Source: Meandrina meandrites (lineage: Eukaryota > Cnidaria > Anthozoa > Scleractinia > Meandrinidae). From it: 64,000 nucleotides of DNA. Made by a program: the position numbers and the translations under genes. The stretch spans positions 25,065,289-25,129,288 of the forward strand of contig OY855906.1 of NCBI GenBank assembly GCA_963693305.1, written 5' to 3'. Below are positions 20,261 to 30,265 of the stretch, piece after piece. How positions within the stretch are numbered: the first letter of the stretch is position 1; each line of letters starts with the position of its first letter. The notes under the pieces are model-generated. The model saw only the letters and a program-made list of their open reading frames with translations. It was not told the origin of the DNA and made no database searches.

Positions 20261-20671
20261 TCAACAGGCGCACGTGCTCGCAAGAGGTTCAGGCAAAGGA
20301 CCCACACCGCTAATATCTTCCGCGAACGAAAGGCTCCTGACTGAAGAACCAAGTTTTCTGCGATTTCGGATATCGTTTTCCACCGATGCCAAGTTGTCTG
20401 CTTGCTTCTGTCGCTTCTCGAGAAGCTTTTTGCATGTCCGGCAGCAAAACAAGGCATTCGAAGCAAACGACGTGGAAGAATTCGACGGCAGGAAATCGAA
20501 CAAATTTGCCAGATATCGCGGAATCTTACTGAGAAGATCACCAGCAATCGACTTCACGTCGGTTCTAACATAATACCTGTCTCCCTTCCCAGCTCCTGTT
20601 CTACAAAGGATGCAAGTTTCGATATTTTCCTTATAAATATTCATCATTCGCGATCCCACGCAATCCCACAA
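20261..20671 (-). CDS. Cysteine-motif protein, possible ZAD-like zinc domain
   Basis: A 136-aa ORF that converges on the helicase inside the TIR element. Cysteine pairs at residues 20/23 (CILC) and 77/80 (CRTC), about 53 residues apart, with a basic helix-like KKLLEKRQKQ after the second pair, resemble the CxxC...CxxC layout of ZAD zinc domains. These are often found at the N-terminus of DNA-binding proteins. The frame ends shortly afterwards; another minus frame (20104-20547) continues leftwards, so this may be the first exon or a frame-broken start of a longer protein. Family assignment is tentative. It could be the terminus-binding protein of the element. Confidence 0.45.
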   Translation of the reverse strand: MWDCVGSRMMNIYKENIETCILCRTGAGKGDRYYVRTDVKSIAGDLLSKIPRYLANLFDFLPSNSSTSFASNALFCCRTCKKLLEKRQKQADNLASVENDIRNRRKLGSSVRSLSFAEDISGVGPLPEPLASTCAC

Positions 20672-20757
20672 AAGACCGCCATTTTGAAAGGGAACGATAA
20701 TTTATGCAGCGTGTCGGTTTCATAATTTAAATTATGCAAAATTAGCAAGTCGGGATG

Positions 20758-20861
20758 TACGTCATCAGTATGGAATTTCTGCTTGTAAATCGCAGACGTC
20801 TCTCCCCTCCGAACGCAACAAGCGGGTCGGAGCGTGGAGAGGCGGCTGTATTCGCAGGCTA
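20758..20861 (-). repeat. Right 104-bp TIR
   Basis: Exact reverse complement of 16916-17019, followed by the duplication GTTAATTTG at 20862-20870. Confidence 0.9.
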
Positions 20862-21289
20862 GTTAATTTGAGGCCATTTAAATTACTAAATTTAAAGCCA
20901 GTTCTACTTACACATACGCTGCAAAAAACATCAGACACTCAGCGGTCTTATGCAAGTTTGGAATTTCCTAAAAACCTGCAGGGCATGACGGTATGTTTTT
21001 AAATCGTTCAATGAGAACAACATTAATTAAATTGGAGAGAGAAATGAGGGGGAGGGGGGCGGGGGTACAAATTAATAGACCATAGTTTTTGTTGTTCCTG
21101 TAGAGTGTCTTGACCAATTTGCCTCGGGTAGAAGAAAACTTAACTGTTTATGTTAACCGATAAGGTCTCATGCATAACAAACCAAGATAAGTAGAGATCT
21201 CTGTTGAGATCGGTCACTAGCCTTATTGACTATTTCACGTGTAATAAAACGTTAACACAGTGTGAAAGAGTGGAAAACGCTCCATGCAG

Positions 21290-21420
21290 CTAAGCTGGAG
21301 AAACGTCAACTTGACGAGTACACAATCTTGCGGCCACAAAACTGATAAGGAATTCTAGAAACTCACAAATAGTGAGTACACTGCAGCCGAGGAACAAACC
21401 CATGTTACCTCCTATCTCAC
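21290..21420 (-). CDS. ASIC/DEG-ENaC-like channel, last exon (TM2)
   Basis: Read on the minus strand, an acceptor TTTATGACAG is followed by a 131-bp exon encoding EIGGNMGLFLGCSVLT, the signature that opens the second transmembrane helix of DEG/ENaC channels. A hydrophobic segment follows (ICEFLEFLISFVAA), then a short polar cytosolic tail ending in TAG at 21292-21290. The exon begins in the phase left by the exon at 24058-23990. The GxS selectivity-filter position is occupied by G-C-S. This places the 3' end of the channel gene just beside the RecQ-carrying element. Confidence 0.85.
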
Positions 21421-22591
21421 CTGTCATAAACAAAAACAGAAGCAAAATATCTTTAAGTGAATATCACTGTGGTCCTTTGAATATGATTCATGTTCTCGGG
21501 AGAAGAATTTCTGACCTCAATTAATCTAATAACTATAATATGTCATAACTGTTTTCAAAAGAAAGCAAAAAAGCTTTAAATGATTTTCCTGCTGAGAGAA
21601 TTGAAAAGGTCACGACATATCCGCTCAAGCTGCCGATAAGTCTTATCGACGCACACCAAAGTGGCCGCTGACATCTGCATAAATAAGTTAGGAGGTCAAC
21701 TTTGTATTCCTTAGTTTAGAAGAAAAGTTAGCTGACATATCTCGTGCTAGTGGTCGTACATAACGATATATACAAAAAAGGCTATTTTGACTTTTGATGC
21801 ATTTAATTGACTTTATATTCGTCATACTTAGCTTGCAACTTTTGGTGTGTCGCCTTCTCTCAGTTTAAGCCTTAGTTTTTGTTTGCAGCAGTTCATAAGC
21901 TAGAAGTCTACATCTAGGATTAGGGTGCGTGCTATGTCTTTCGCGTGTAGGCTATTTAAGAACAACCTTGCGCGCAAGAAAAATGACGTTGCTTTACCCT
22001 TTAACACGCAATCGTACGTACTGTTTACGAAAACACCAGCAGTGATTAAAAAAGTCTGCAGGTTTCACATATCTGGAAACATGATAACAATGATCCCTTT
22101 CTATGGCAAAGCAATAATTTCCATAGCTTTAAAAGCCAACTAACTGACTACAACTCTGGATTTTCGTTGCATATGACCGGGATATGGTTGTTTGTTCTGC
22201 AGCAAAACCGAAAATGCCCGTTTTCCACTTCATAGGATAACAGCCAAAAAAACAGAAAATTGCCTTGGCAGGTCTTGGAATCCATCCACAGAACGGCTTG
22301 AGAGACAATTTCACTCATGAACCGCCAAGTTTCGATACTAATATTTATTGCGTTCCAATCATTGTCAAATCACCCTTCACCTCTGGTTTCTTTCAGACGC
22401 TTGCCTCTCAGTCCACCATTCTAGCTTAATGATGCCAGCCTGGGGGCTTTTGCAGTGCAAAATGACTCAAAAATACAAAACGTGCCAAAATTAATTCGAG
22501 CACGTGCTCGCTTATCAAAGAAGCAACGGCTAGATACTGACGTCAAAAAGAAAATTTGAGCCTAACGTGTTTTGAAACATACATATATGTT
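21421..22591. other. Channel-gene intron, no recognised feature
   Basis: AT-rich sequence between the two last exons found. The short ORF at 21925 shows no domain. Confidence 0.35.
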
Positions 22592-22736
22592 ATTTACCGG
22601 CTGGGAGGTCCGTATCGTGATGTACTGTTACCGAGGTCTTGAAAATGCTGCGCGAGGCCGCAGGCCGAGGGCAGCATTTTCAAGGCCGAGGTCACAGTTT
22701 TTCACGATACGGACCGACCCAAAGCCGGTAAATAAC
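22592..22736. mobile_element. Hairpin MITE
   Basis: Near-perfect palindrome: TTTACCGGCTGGGAGGTCCG at the left and its inverted counterpart at the right around 22736. The arms continue through CGTATCGTGA and CTTGAAAATGCTG to a GC-rich loop (GAGGCCGCAGGCCGAGG). No coding capacity. It lies in an intron of the channel gene. Confidence 0.7.
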
Positions 22737-23170
22737 TTATTTATTTTTTTCTAACTCGGTTAAAAAAAGAACTGAAAAGATCGTCTTGCAAAATGTAATT
22801 GTATTATACGCGCGCATCCAACGTTGAATCGATCGCTAAGCTACGGCAAGAGTGAAGAATGATTTGTTTACCACCAAACAAATTTGCTAAAGTGAACAGT
22901 ACTCACGGAAAAAGTCATCAGAAAAAAAGCGAAAAGTAACTTTAATAATAAAAAAGAAGCACAATGTAGCAGCAAAAGAGAGCATAAAAAAATCTCGAAG
23001 TCACTTAAGTGAAATTGAATGAAGCTGAACTGAATGTGTAGTTTGGTCGCCTGCACGCAGCACAATTTTGCAAGAATTGATTTGACCGTTTTTTATCAAA
23101 ACAGTTCATTTTCTTGAATGGAAATAAGCAGTATTCGGTTTTGGGGAAAAGTAGCAGAAAGACAAAGCGT

Positions 23171-23550
23171 TTGAAAGGATAAGTCGAGTCTGTAAACTAG
23201 TGACTTGCAGTAAACCGCATTACGTCGTGAAAATCAGTGCGAATGCACAACAACGATCGAAAAACTACGGCTAGGAAACTATAACTTGTTTTGCCAATAA
23301 ATACAAAGAATACCCGCCTATTGGAGAACTTCAAGGCCTTTTATTCCGTTACTAATTAGCTTTTGAAAGAATCAATCGGGAATGTAAGCCGGCGACTTAC
23401 AGGTAAGCGCAATGGCGTGAAAATCAGCGCGAATGCACAAACAACGATCGACAAACTACCGCCATAAAACTTGAACAATTTGATTTTGTCAATAAAGAGA
23501 ATGAATACTCGCCTTTTGGTGAACTTCAAGGCCTTTAATTCCACTGCTTA
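23171..23550. repeat. Two ~190-bp tandem copies
   Basis: The words CGTGAAAATCAG, GCGAATGCACAA, AACGATCGA, ACTTCAAGGCC and TTTATTCC-like endings recur with a spacing of about 190 bp (for example 23226 and 23416). The copies are diverged. Intronic. Confidence 0.6.
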
Positions 23551-23989
23551 CTTTTCCTTTCATATTTAAAACGGCTGGTGAACAACAACGTTAATTTTGG
23601 AGAGCAAAACTTTCATGGGTTCGTTCGTCTCGCCGCGAAATGAAAACACAGCGAGCTAGCCGGGCGGAATCGCTCCGTGAGCGGGCAAGATCGAAAATTT
23701 CCGCCCGCTCCCGGAACCAATCAGATTGCAGGATTTGGAGAATTCCGCCCGCTCACAAGCCAATAAAAAAATAAATATTAATACTTTAAATTACAAAATT
23801 TAAATTACTAATTTTTGGCTCCTGCTTCGTGCGGGAAATGCCGTTATAAAAAAGCCTACTCGCGAAAGACCTGTCTCAAGGCTCATTACCGGAGATGTAG
23901 ACTTCTTGTTTATAAACTTCTGTTGTTTGCTGTAAGTTTTTTGGCTATGATGATTACTAGTGCACGGATTTTACTAAAACGAAACTTAC

Positions 23990-24058
23990 CAAACAAAGAC
24001 GTTATGTCATATGCTGGCTTCTGTATCTGCTCCTCGTAACCCACAGTCTTCATGCCAA
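23990..24058 (-). CDS. ASIC/DEG-ENaC-like channel, penultimate exon
   Basis: On the minus strand, an acceptor ending TTGCAAG is followed by a 69-bp exon encoding GYEEQIQKPAYDITSLFG, the pre-TM2 segment of ASIC-family channels, and then a strong donor GTAAGT. The exon needs one base from a preceding exon and leaves phase 1, which joins in frame to the TM2 exon at 21420. Confidence 0.8.
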
Positions 24059-26490
24059 CTTGCAAGAAAGTTAAGCTTTTACTGCAATAAATAGCAGGAA
24101 AAAGTGTTTCATAGTTCGCCATAGAAGGGCCTATTATTGGCATCAATTTTGTGCTTATATTAATTTCGTGCTTGAGCCATTAAATGAGATCTCAATTTAA
24201 GAACTTTAATGTTAAGACACAGACGAAAAAAAAAATCTCCAAGTTTTTTTTATATGAGACCAAATTAAACGTCTCTTTACATACATCATTATTCAGTTGC
24301 GGGCAGGGGAGCGTTTTCAAAGGATGGCGTCCCAGATAAATACAGGCGGAAACAGAATGGTTACTCTGGGCGTTTTTCGATGCTTTATATAATTAATTAC
24401 AACCCCTGGCCCCGGTGTGTTCGGTGTATTCTGTGCAAATTTAGCATAAACGCTGGGCAAAGCTCGCTGAAACATGCAAGTACGGCCCGTGGAAGGAAAA
24501 AAACGCCAACTAGTCTAATTTTCAGCCTTGGTCATTTGTATTTTATAAATTAAGAATTGTCTCTCTAAACTGAGAAGTTCACGAAACTAAAATGTCTTCA
24601 ATCGTTGCTGAAACGTTTACATGTAAGGTTTGTAAATTTCTCTTACATGGTACAGTACCACTGTAAAAGGATTACCCGAACTGGCGACAACGTTGGGAAG
24701 ATTGAACTGCTTCCACTAAAAGCGTCGGAGAGGAAGTAAGAGCAGCTTTTAATTGATCACTCGAAGGGTGAGCGTTGTTAATGTTCGCTTCGCTGAGATG
24801 ACCAGAGATTGCCATATGAAACAGCGCACTCTCCATGTAAGTTTTCAATACTTTTACTTGAACATTTTTACAAACAAAAATAAAGGTCATCTTCAAAAAC
24901 ACAGACAGCTTATTTGTTGATTTCTTTCGCTGCTTTATATGTTAAGTGTAATGACTGCCTCCGTGATATATAGCGCCGTTTATGTTAGCGCTGGACAGGT
25001 TGAGAAACCGTTGTTTATTTCGCTACTTGATTGCTTCATTTTTACCTGCAGTTTGTCGGAACTTAGAATTACTTGTAATTTACGTACAGTTTTAATACTA
25101 CTGTTGTTCATTGCAGACAAATAGCTCGTTTTCTTTGCAGCTAAAATTTCGTTTTCTTTTGCGATGTCTAAGTCAAACAGAAAATGCTGCTTTAACTCCT
25201 CGGAACTACCAAGGGAAAAATTCGGAAAATCGTCTGCTATTTTGCAGCTGATGATGTGGACTTCGTGCTTTGTACTCTCATAAAGGACGTTGTAGAGCGC
25301 ACGTTATATCGAAACTTTATTATAATAACTAGTAAAATGCATGGGCATTATTGAAGGGTGAATGACAATACATAGCTAAAGCAAAAGAAGAAAAGCAAAG
25401 TTATGATGGTCTTTGAAGAGTCAAGAAACTCGATTGTTCTAAATGACAGACAACAGTTTCGAAATGAAGAAAAAGCTTGATATAGAACCATTTGGCTAGA
25501 TTGCAGAATACCCGGCCCACTGTTTTGCATCTTATTGAATAACAAAAGTGCCTATTGTGTTATGCCTCGTTCTTAAAGCGTTCCGACATATGTAAATAAG
25601 TGGGCCGGGTATACTGCAATCGCTCCAACCATTTAAGACACATTGTAGAGGTTTAGGCTAAAAACATCGCAGCCCTCCCCTAAATAAAATTAAAAAAATC
25701 AATGGCTCTCCCCAAAGTGGGTGCCAAAAAATAGTGGCCCTCCCCCCAATAAATAATGACAGTTCCTTTAAACATTCGATACAATTTGTTTTCCTAATCA
25801 AAACGCCTAAACTTTCTGCGAATAACAATATATCACAAATTCAAAGGAGCGATAAAACAATTTGATCCTTATTCTACCCACTCTCTTTGCATGAAATGCT
25901 AACGATTTGTAATTTTGTGGAACGTGTTGCATGAAAACCAGATGAAAACACGCTGGTTTAGCTACATGACGACGAATCGACTTACTCGATTTCCACTCTT
26001 TTTACAACGTTTGGTGGCTGACTAAAACTCTTCTTTCCTGGATGTTAACTCTGTAATGCGTTCCATGACATTTTTCGGTATCATTTTAACTTCGGGCACA
26101 CGTACGGCAATTTCTCCACGCAAAAATTGTTTCTGTGATCGCAATTTGCGACACCATTTTGTTCAGCATGGAGATGACGTCATTCGCCCCTGAAGAATCT
26201 TCGAGGGCCAATTTCTTTTCGGATTTGAGGATCGCGTTCTCATCCGTTAAACGCAGTTACTCAGTCATTTCGGTGATATTTCAAACGCTAATCTGGAAAT
26301 TTCGTACATCATTCAGTAATAGTACAAGAGTCTGTGTTATGGAGGCAATGAGAGTCGGAACTGTCACATAACACGCCATGCTGCTATACGTGTGTAAAGT
26401 CCAAATGAGTTTTGAACTGGAACTGAATTGAACAAACAGGATGCAAACGTTAACGAATTTAAACTGTTCTAAATGACTTTTTGCGTTTAC
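24059..26490. other. Channel-gene intron(s); one exon not located
   Basis: The exon at 26491 ends in phase 2 and the exon at 24058 starts in phase 1, so at least one short exon between them is expected and was not found. A ~125-bp hairpin MITE is at 25499-25623. A decayed coiled-coil-like frame on the minus strand around 26100-26360 contains stops and is not called. Confidence 0.4.
25499..25623. mobile_element. Hairpin MITE
   Basis: The inverted termini GATTGCAG(A/T)ATACCCGGCC and CCGGGTATACTGCAATC enclose about 75 bp without an ORF. Confidence 0.6.
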
Positions 26491-26626
26491 CTTTGCTCTT
26501 CTATGTCGCCGATATCGTCATAAAACCACCTGGAGGACATCATGTCTGGAAATTTGGAGTAAGATACTTCCGCCCTATACTTTACCAGGGAACATGAAAC
26601 GGAGCAGTTCCCGCATGCTTCATAAT
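26491..26626 (-). CDS. ASIC/DEG-ENaC-like channel, middle exon
   Basis: On the minus strand an acceptor CTTTTTGCAG is followed by 136 bp encoding YEACGNCSVSCSLVKYRAEV and then YSKFP, the conserved C-x-x-C-x-x-x-C block and Y-S-x-F-P segment of the ASIC extracellular domain, then a donor GTAAAC. It starts with two bases, matching the phase-1 end of the exon at 49357-49213 on the far side of the Gypsy insertion. A short exon for the missing C-P-x-x-Y part may still lie between them. Confidence 0.8.
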
Positions 26627-26739
26627 CTGCAAAAAGTCAAGTTAATGACATAATTTATCTTACATGTATTGTACGTGGGGAAGGAAGGAGGTCCTTTCAA
26701 AGCATTCACATAAAACTCTTGTCTTTGCTTACTTCTATT

Positions 26740-26792
26740 ATAATAATATATTATACTACAATTATATTATAATAATATATATATATATATAC
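26740..26792. repeat. AT-rich microsatellite
   Basis: TATAATAATATAT-type low complexity ending in a pure TA run. Confidence 0.7.
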
Positions 26793-26987
26793 TGTATTCA
26801 ATATAATAATTTAATGCGACGTTTCGGCCTTCGGCCTTCTTCAGATTGGAACAATATTTATGAGTTAAAAAATAAAACGTTAAAAATCCTAGTAAGTTTA
26901 CAGATTTGCATGTATATATATAGGATCAGAAAAATGTAAATATAGTTACATAATGCTATACAACCTAAAAAAATAGATTACATAACC

Positions 26988-27213
26988 AGCTAATGGCAAC
27001 TTACAAGAACGCGCCGGGTGATGAGATTACAACAATGTATCTGCGAGCGCCTTAATTACTAAGTGTATAATAGTCAGTCTAATTATGTATTGTAACAAGC
27101 TAATGGCAACTTACTAGAACGCGCAAGTGATGAGATCACAACAATGTATCTGCGAGCGCCTTAATTACTAAGTGTATAAGTGTATAATAGTCAGTCCAAT
27201 TATGTATTGTAAC
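26988..27213. repeat. Two tandem ~110-bp copies
   Basis: AGCTAATGGCAACTTAC starts at 26988 and 27098, and both copies run to ATTATGTATTGTAAC. The second copy has a small internal AAGTGTAT duplication. It lies in the 3' region of Penelope-like element 1. Confidence 0.8.
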
Positions 27214-28204
27214 GGACGCGATTTTTGGATCTAAATTCACGTCTTTTATTAAGACCATGAGGGCTGAGTGTAAATAGCTGGGAGGTCCAATAGGCCTCTC
27301 TGGTCAATAACAACTTATCAATATACGCAGCATCCCCCTGGCTAGTAATTTGCTCGATGACGATAAAATTAATTTCGGAAATTTCGTGCCTAGTACAATT
27401 AAAATGGACTGCAAGCTCACACGTCTTTTTGTTGGCGAGCATGGATGATTTGTGATTGCGAAAACGTACTTTAAATTCTGTTGTGGTGGAACCTACATAC
27501 TGCAATTTGCATTTATTGCACGAGGCCAAGTAAACAACGTTTTTGGAAGAGCAAGACAATTTTTGCTTTATCTTGTAGACTTGGCCTGTGGAAAAGCTTT
27601 TAAATTTGGAATCTTGAATTAAAAATTTTTTGCAAAGATCACAGCGAGTACAACATTTGAAGCACCCTCCCATTTGGTTCTCTGCCTGGTTTGCCCCATT
27701 GTCGCCACGAAATTTAGATGGTGCTAAAATATCTTTGAGATTTTTGGTACGGCGATATGCTGGAAAAATCGATTTAGATGGAAAAATTTCAAGTAATTCG
27801 GGCGACGATCTCAAAAGATGAGCATGTTTCTTGATAACTCTCTGAATATCAGGCAGGATAGGATTGTAGTCAAGAACTAACGGGAAAACTCTCTTGACAG
27901 GCTTGACTTTTTTCTTAAGCAATTCTGATCTCTCAATACTAAGCGCTTTGTCGAATTGTTTGTCTACTAAAGCTGCATTATAGCCCTGGGACTTAAGATA
28001 CCCTTTGTATTCAGCACACCTCTTGTTAAGAAAATCGTCAGTGGAACAATTACGTCTAATTCGTAGAGCAACCCCATAGGGAATAGCCCTTTTACAATGT
28101 GCCGGATGAGAACTTGAAAAAGGTAAATAAAGGTGACTATCTGTAGGTTTAGCATAAATATCTGTCTTAATAAAACCTTCCTGAAGGTTCCTATATATAT
28201 ACAT
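27200..28204 (-). CDS. Penelope-like RT C-terminus with GIY-YIG endonuclease
   Basis: 334 aa. The N-terminus starts inside the RT thumb (DIYAKPTDSHLYL), so the catalytic palm motifs are missing. A cysteine-rich segment follows (CFKCCTRCDLCKKF, about residues 181-194). Next is a GIY-YIG nuclease beginning YLASCNKCKLQYVGST and including the R...H...K helix and E-A-Y-W near the end. Penelope-like retroelements use this endonuclease for target nicking. The truncated 5' end is the usual outcome of incomplete reverse transcription. It is similar over its whole length to the ORF at 28526-29533. Confidence 0.85.
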   Translation of the reverse strand: MYIYRNLQEGFIKTDIYAKPTDSHLYLPFSSSHPAHCKRAIPYGVALRIRRNCSTDDFLNKRCAEYKGYLKSQGYNAALVDKQFDKALSIERSELLKKKVKPVKRVFPLVLDYNPILPDIQRVIKKHAHLLRSSPELLEIFPSKSIFPAYRRTKNLKDILAPSKFRGDNGANQAENQMGGCFKCCTRCDLCKKFLIQDSKFKSFSTGQVYKIKQKLSCSSKNVVYLASCNKCKLQYVGSTTTEFKVRFRNHKSSMLANKKTCELAVHFNCTRHEISEINFIVIEQITSQGDAAYIDKLLLTREAYWTSQLFTLSPHGLNKRREFRSKNRVRYNT

Positions 28205-28525
28205 GCAAATCTGTAAACTTACTAGGATTCTTAACGTTTTATTTTTTAACTCATAAATATTGTTCCAATCTGAAGAAGGCCGGAACAGTTAGAAGTTTGC
28301 TTCATGACGCCTCATCTTACACTTAACTATGTATATATATATATATATGCCGCGGCAAGGCACAACAGGCGCCCTGAACAGGGCCCTTAAACAACAATAA
28401 TGTAATAAATTCCCCGATGGGGGCCCCTGAGAAAACTTAGCGCTAACAAAGCTAACAAGATCCAAGGTCAGGGCCTTTGGACAACTGAACCAAGATAACC
28501 GCCAAATTTGCAAGTTATTTTTGCG

Positions 28526-29533
28526 CTAATTGTAGTTTATTCTTTTTTTCGAGTGGAATTCCTGACGTTTATTCAAGCCAAAGGGTGCCAGAGAGAACAA
28601 CTGTGCACTCCAATATGCCTCTTTAGTGATTAAAAGCTTTCCGATGTTACCTGAATTGTTTGCATTTATCTGCACTTGATCAATACACTGAAAAGAAAAG
28701 TCGTTTAAGTCGTGCGGTGTTCTGTTGAAATGCACCGCTACCTCACAAGTCTTTTTCTTGGTCAGCATAGCAGACTTGTGGTTGCGAAATCTAACTCTAA
28801 AATCTGTTGTTGTAGAGCCAATGTATTGTAAGTTACATTTCTTACACGAAGCCAAATAAATGACATTTTTTGAATCACAAGAAAGTTTCGATCGTATCTT
28901 ATAGCTCTTGCCTGTTTGAAAACTCTGGAAAGAATTTGATTCAACAAAGTAATTGCGACAGAGATCACATCTTGTTCTTTTGCATTTAAAGCAACCCTTA
29001 ACCTCAACAACCTCTTCAACTTCAGTGTTAGAGCCATAACGAGATGGCGCTAACAACTCCTTAAGGTTTTTAGATCTTCGAAAAGAGGCTATGATGGAAT
29101 TTGGCGGGAAAAATTCTTTTAATTTGGGGTTGGATTCCAAAATACCTAGGTGTTTTCTGATGATGCGACCAACATCAGGTAAATTTGGATTGAATGTTGT
29201 AACAAATGGAAACAATTTCTTCTCAGCTTTGGCACGAGTTCTAAGTAAATCGGTTCTAGATGTAGTTGAGGCTTTAGAAAATTGATCTTCCACTAGTTTT
29301 GTGGGATAACCCTGATTGACTAGATAACCCTTGTATTCAGTTGTTCTCTCGGCAAGAAATACTTGTTCAGAGCAGTTTCTCTGTAACCTAGTTGCAACGC
29401 CATAAGGGATAGCCTTGAAAACGTGTTTGGGGTGAGCACTTGATGGTGGAAGATACAAGTGGCTATCAGTTGGCTTTGAATAAATGTCTGTCTGAATGAA
29501 ACCCCCGATAAGATGTAAAGTTAAATCTAGCAC
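28526..29533 (-). CDS. Penelope-like RT C-terminus with GIY-YIG endonuclease, second copy
   Basis: 335 aa, closely related to the neighbouring ORF at 27200-28204 but clearly diverged. It starts within the RT thumb (DIYSKPTDSHLYL), then has a cysteine cluster (CFKCKRTRCDLC) and a GIY-YIG domain (YLASCKKCNLQYIGST...KEAYW). It lacks the RT palm. No inverted repeat was seen around it. The two truncated elements lie in the same orientation about 320 bp apart, so this is either a tandem arrangement as reported for Penelope-like elements or two independent insertions. Confidence 0.85.
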   Translation of the reverse strand: MLDLTLHLIGGFIQTDIYSKPTDSHLYLPPSSAHPKHVFKAIPYGVATRLQRNCSEQVFLAERTTEYKGYLVNQGYPTKLVEDQFSKASTTSRTDLLRTRAKAEKKLFPFVTTFNPNLPDVGRIIRKHLGILESNPKLKEFFPPNSIIASFRRSKNLKELLAPSRYGSNTEVEEVVEVKGCFKCKRTRCDLCRNYFVESNSFQSFQTGKSYKIRSKLSCDSKNVIYLASCKKCNLQYIGSTTTDFRVRFRNHKSAMLTKKKTCEVAVHFNRTPHDLNDFSFQCIDQVQINANNSGNIGKLLITKEAYWSAQLFSLAPFGLNKRQEFHSKKRINYN

Positions 29534-30037
29534 GTGGAGCTCGCGTTCAGAAAAAAACTAATTCAAATTTAATGGTAGGATATAGAGAATTTATAAAGTC
29601 AGTAAACTCATGCAGTGCAGGAAGGCCTTGTTGCCATGTATTTGTTTTGCTGACGCATTGTACTATATAAAATTATTGAGTGCATACCTGATGCATTGTA
29701 CCACAAACAAGGGGCATGTTTCAGCCAGCAAACATTTTCATGCTTTGACCCTGAAATTATTAACGGGAAGAGCAAACTGAAAATGGAACATTTCTTTTAA
29801 GCGGTAGCTCCATAGATTTATAACTGAGCCATATGTTACTGGGAATTAACTAATTGCAAAAAAATTTGTTTGAATTTTGTTTGAATTTTTAACCCAGTTG
29901 GGAATTGTTACATAAAAGAAGACGGCAGATGTTCAGTACAGACAAATTGATGTCTATTAAAGGGTGTTTTTAAAATTGAATCCATTATAGATTTTAATGT
30001 ACCGTACAACCAGCATTATTAGCCATTAAACTTATTG
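29534..30037. other. Channel-gene intron, no recognised feature
   Basis: AT-rich spacer between Penelope-like element 2 and the Gypsy 5' LTR. Nothing is recognised. Confidence 0.35.
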
Positions 30038-30041
30038 ATAT

Positions 30042-30222
30042 TGTTAGGAGACAGTTTAACCGGAAGTGTAAAGCCATGAGATGTAACGGAAGTGCGTGAC
30101 ATCCGGGATAATTGTACACGAGGGAAGAACGTTCGAAAAACGTAGTGAAATCATGTATGAGTTGAGCGACTAAATACAATGTTTTTGAAGTGCTATTGTG
30201 GTGTTGTGGAACCCGGGTAACA
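30042..30222 (+). repeat. Gypsy 5' LTR
   Basis: Matches 48341-48521 except for A versus G in AAATAC(A/G)ATG. Confidence 0.9.
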
Positions 30223-30225
30223 ATT

Positions 30226-30242
30226 TGGCGACCCTGCCAGGA
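30226..30242 (+). promoter_or_regulatory. Gypsy primer binding site, tRNA-Arg-like
   Basis: TGGCGACCCTGCCAGGA lies three bases after the 5' LTR. The complement has the form of a tRNA-Arg 3' end with CCA, as I recall that tRNA family. Confidence 0.6.
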
Positions 30243-30265
30243 CGAATTACGGATCCCAAGCTTAA

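Larger units (their letters stand above)
16916..20861. mobile_element. TIR element carrying a RecQ-family helicase
   Basis: A 3946-bp element bounded by perfect 104-bp inverted repeats (TAGCCTGCGAATACAGCC...) and a 9-bp direct duplication GTTAATTTG. Inside are a RecQ-like helicase ORF on + (17123-18832, locally out of frame), an acidic tail ORF, a nested ~428-bp MITE (19067-19494), and a convergent ORF on - (20261-20671) with a paired CxxC motif. I see no DDE/DDD transposase. The duplication length suggests a Mutator-like (MULE) mobiliser acting in trans; Academ-type elements, which can carry helicases, are an alternative but are described with shorter duplications. It lies 429 bp beyond the last exon of the channel gene. 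Confidence 0.85.
26816..28285 (-). mobile_element. Penelope-like element 1, 5'-truncated
   Basis: A minus-strand element bounded by ~93-bp inverted repeats (26832-26924 and 28190-28282). It carries the C-terminal part of a Penelope-like reverse transcriptase plus a GIY-YIG domain. Outside the left arm, a short hairpin followed by GAAA resembles part of a hammerhead ribozyme. A ~110-bp sequence at 26988-27213 is tandemly duplicated downstream of the ORF. Confidence 0.75.

Noticed and set aside
24672..24902. Possible missing channel exon (KNVQVKVLKTYME)
   Set aside because: No suitable acceptor and donor in the required phases, and only weak resemblance to the ASIC segment.
24980..25110. Possible channel exon ending LSSDKLQ
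   Set aside because: Phase 0 at its donor does not match the phase-1 need of the next exon; the resemblance is slight.
26100..26370. Coiled-coil-like minus frame resembling a retroelement ORF1
   Set aside because: At least two stops and no supporting pol sequence nearby.
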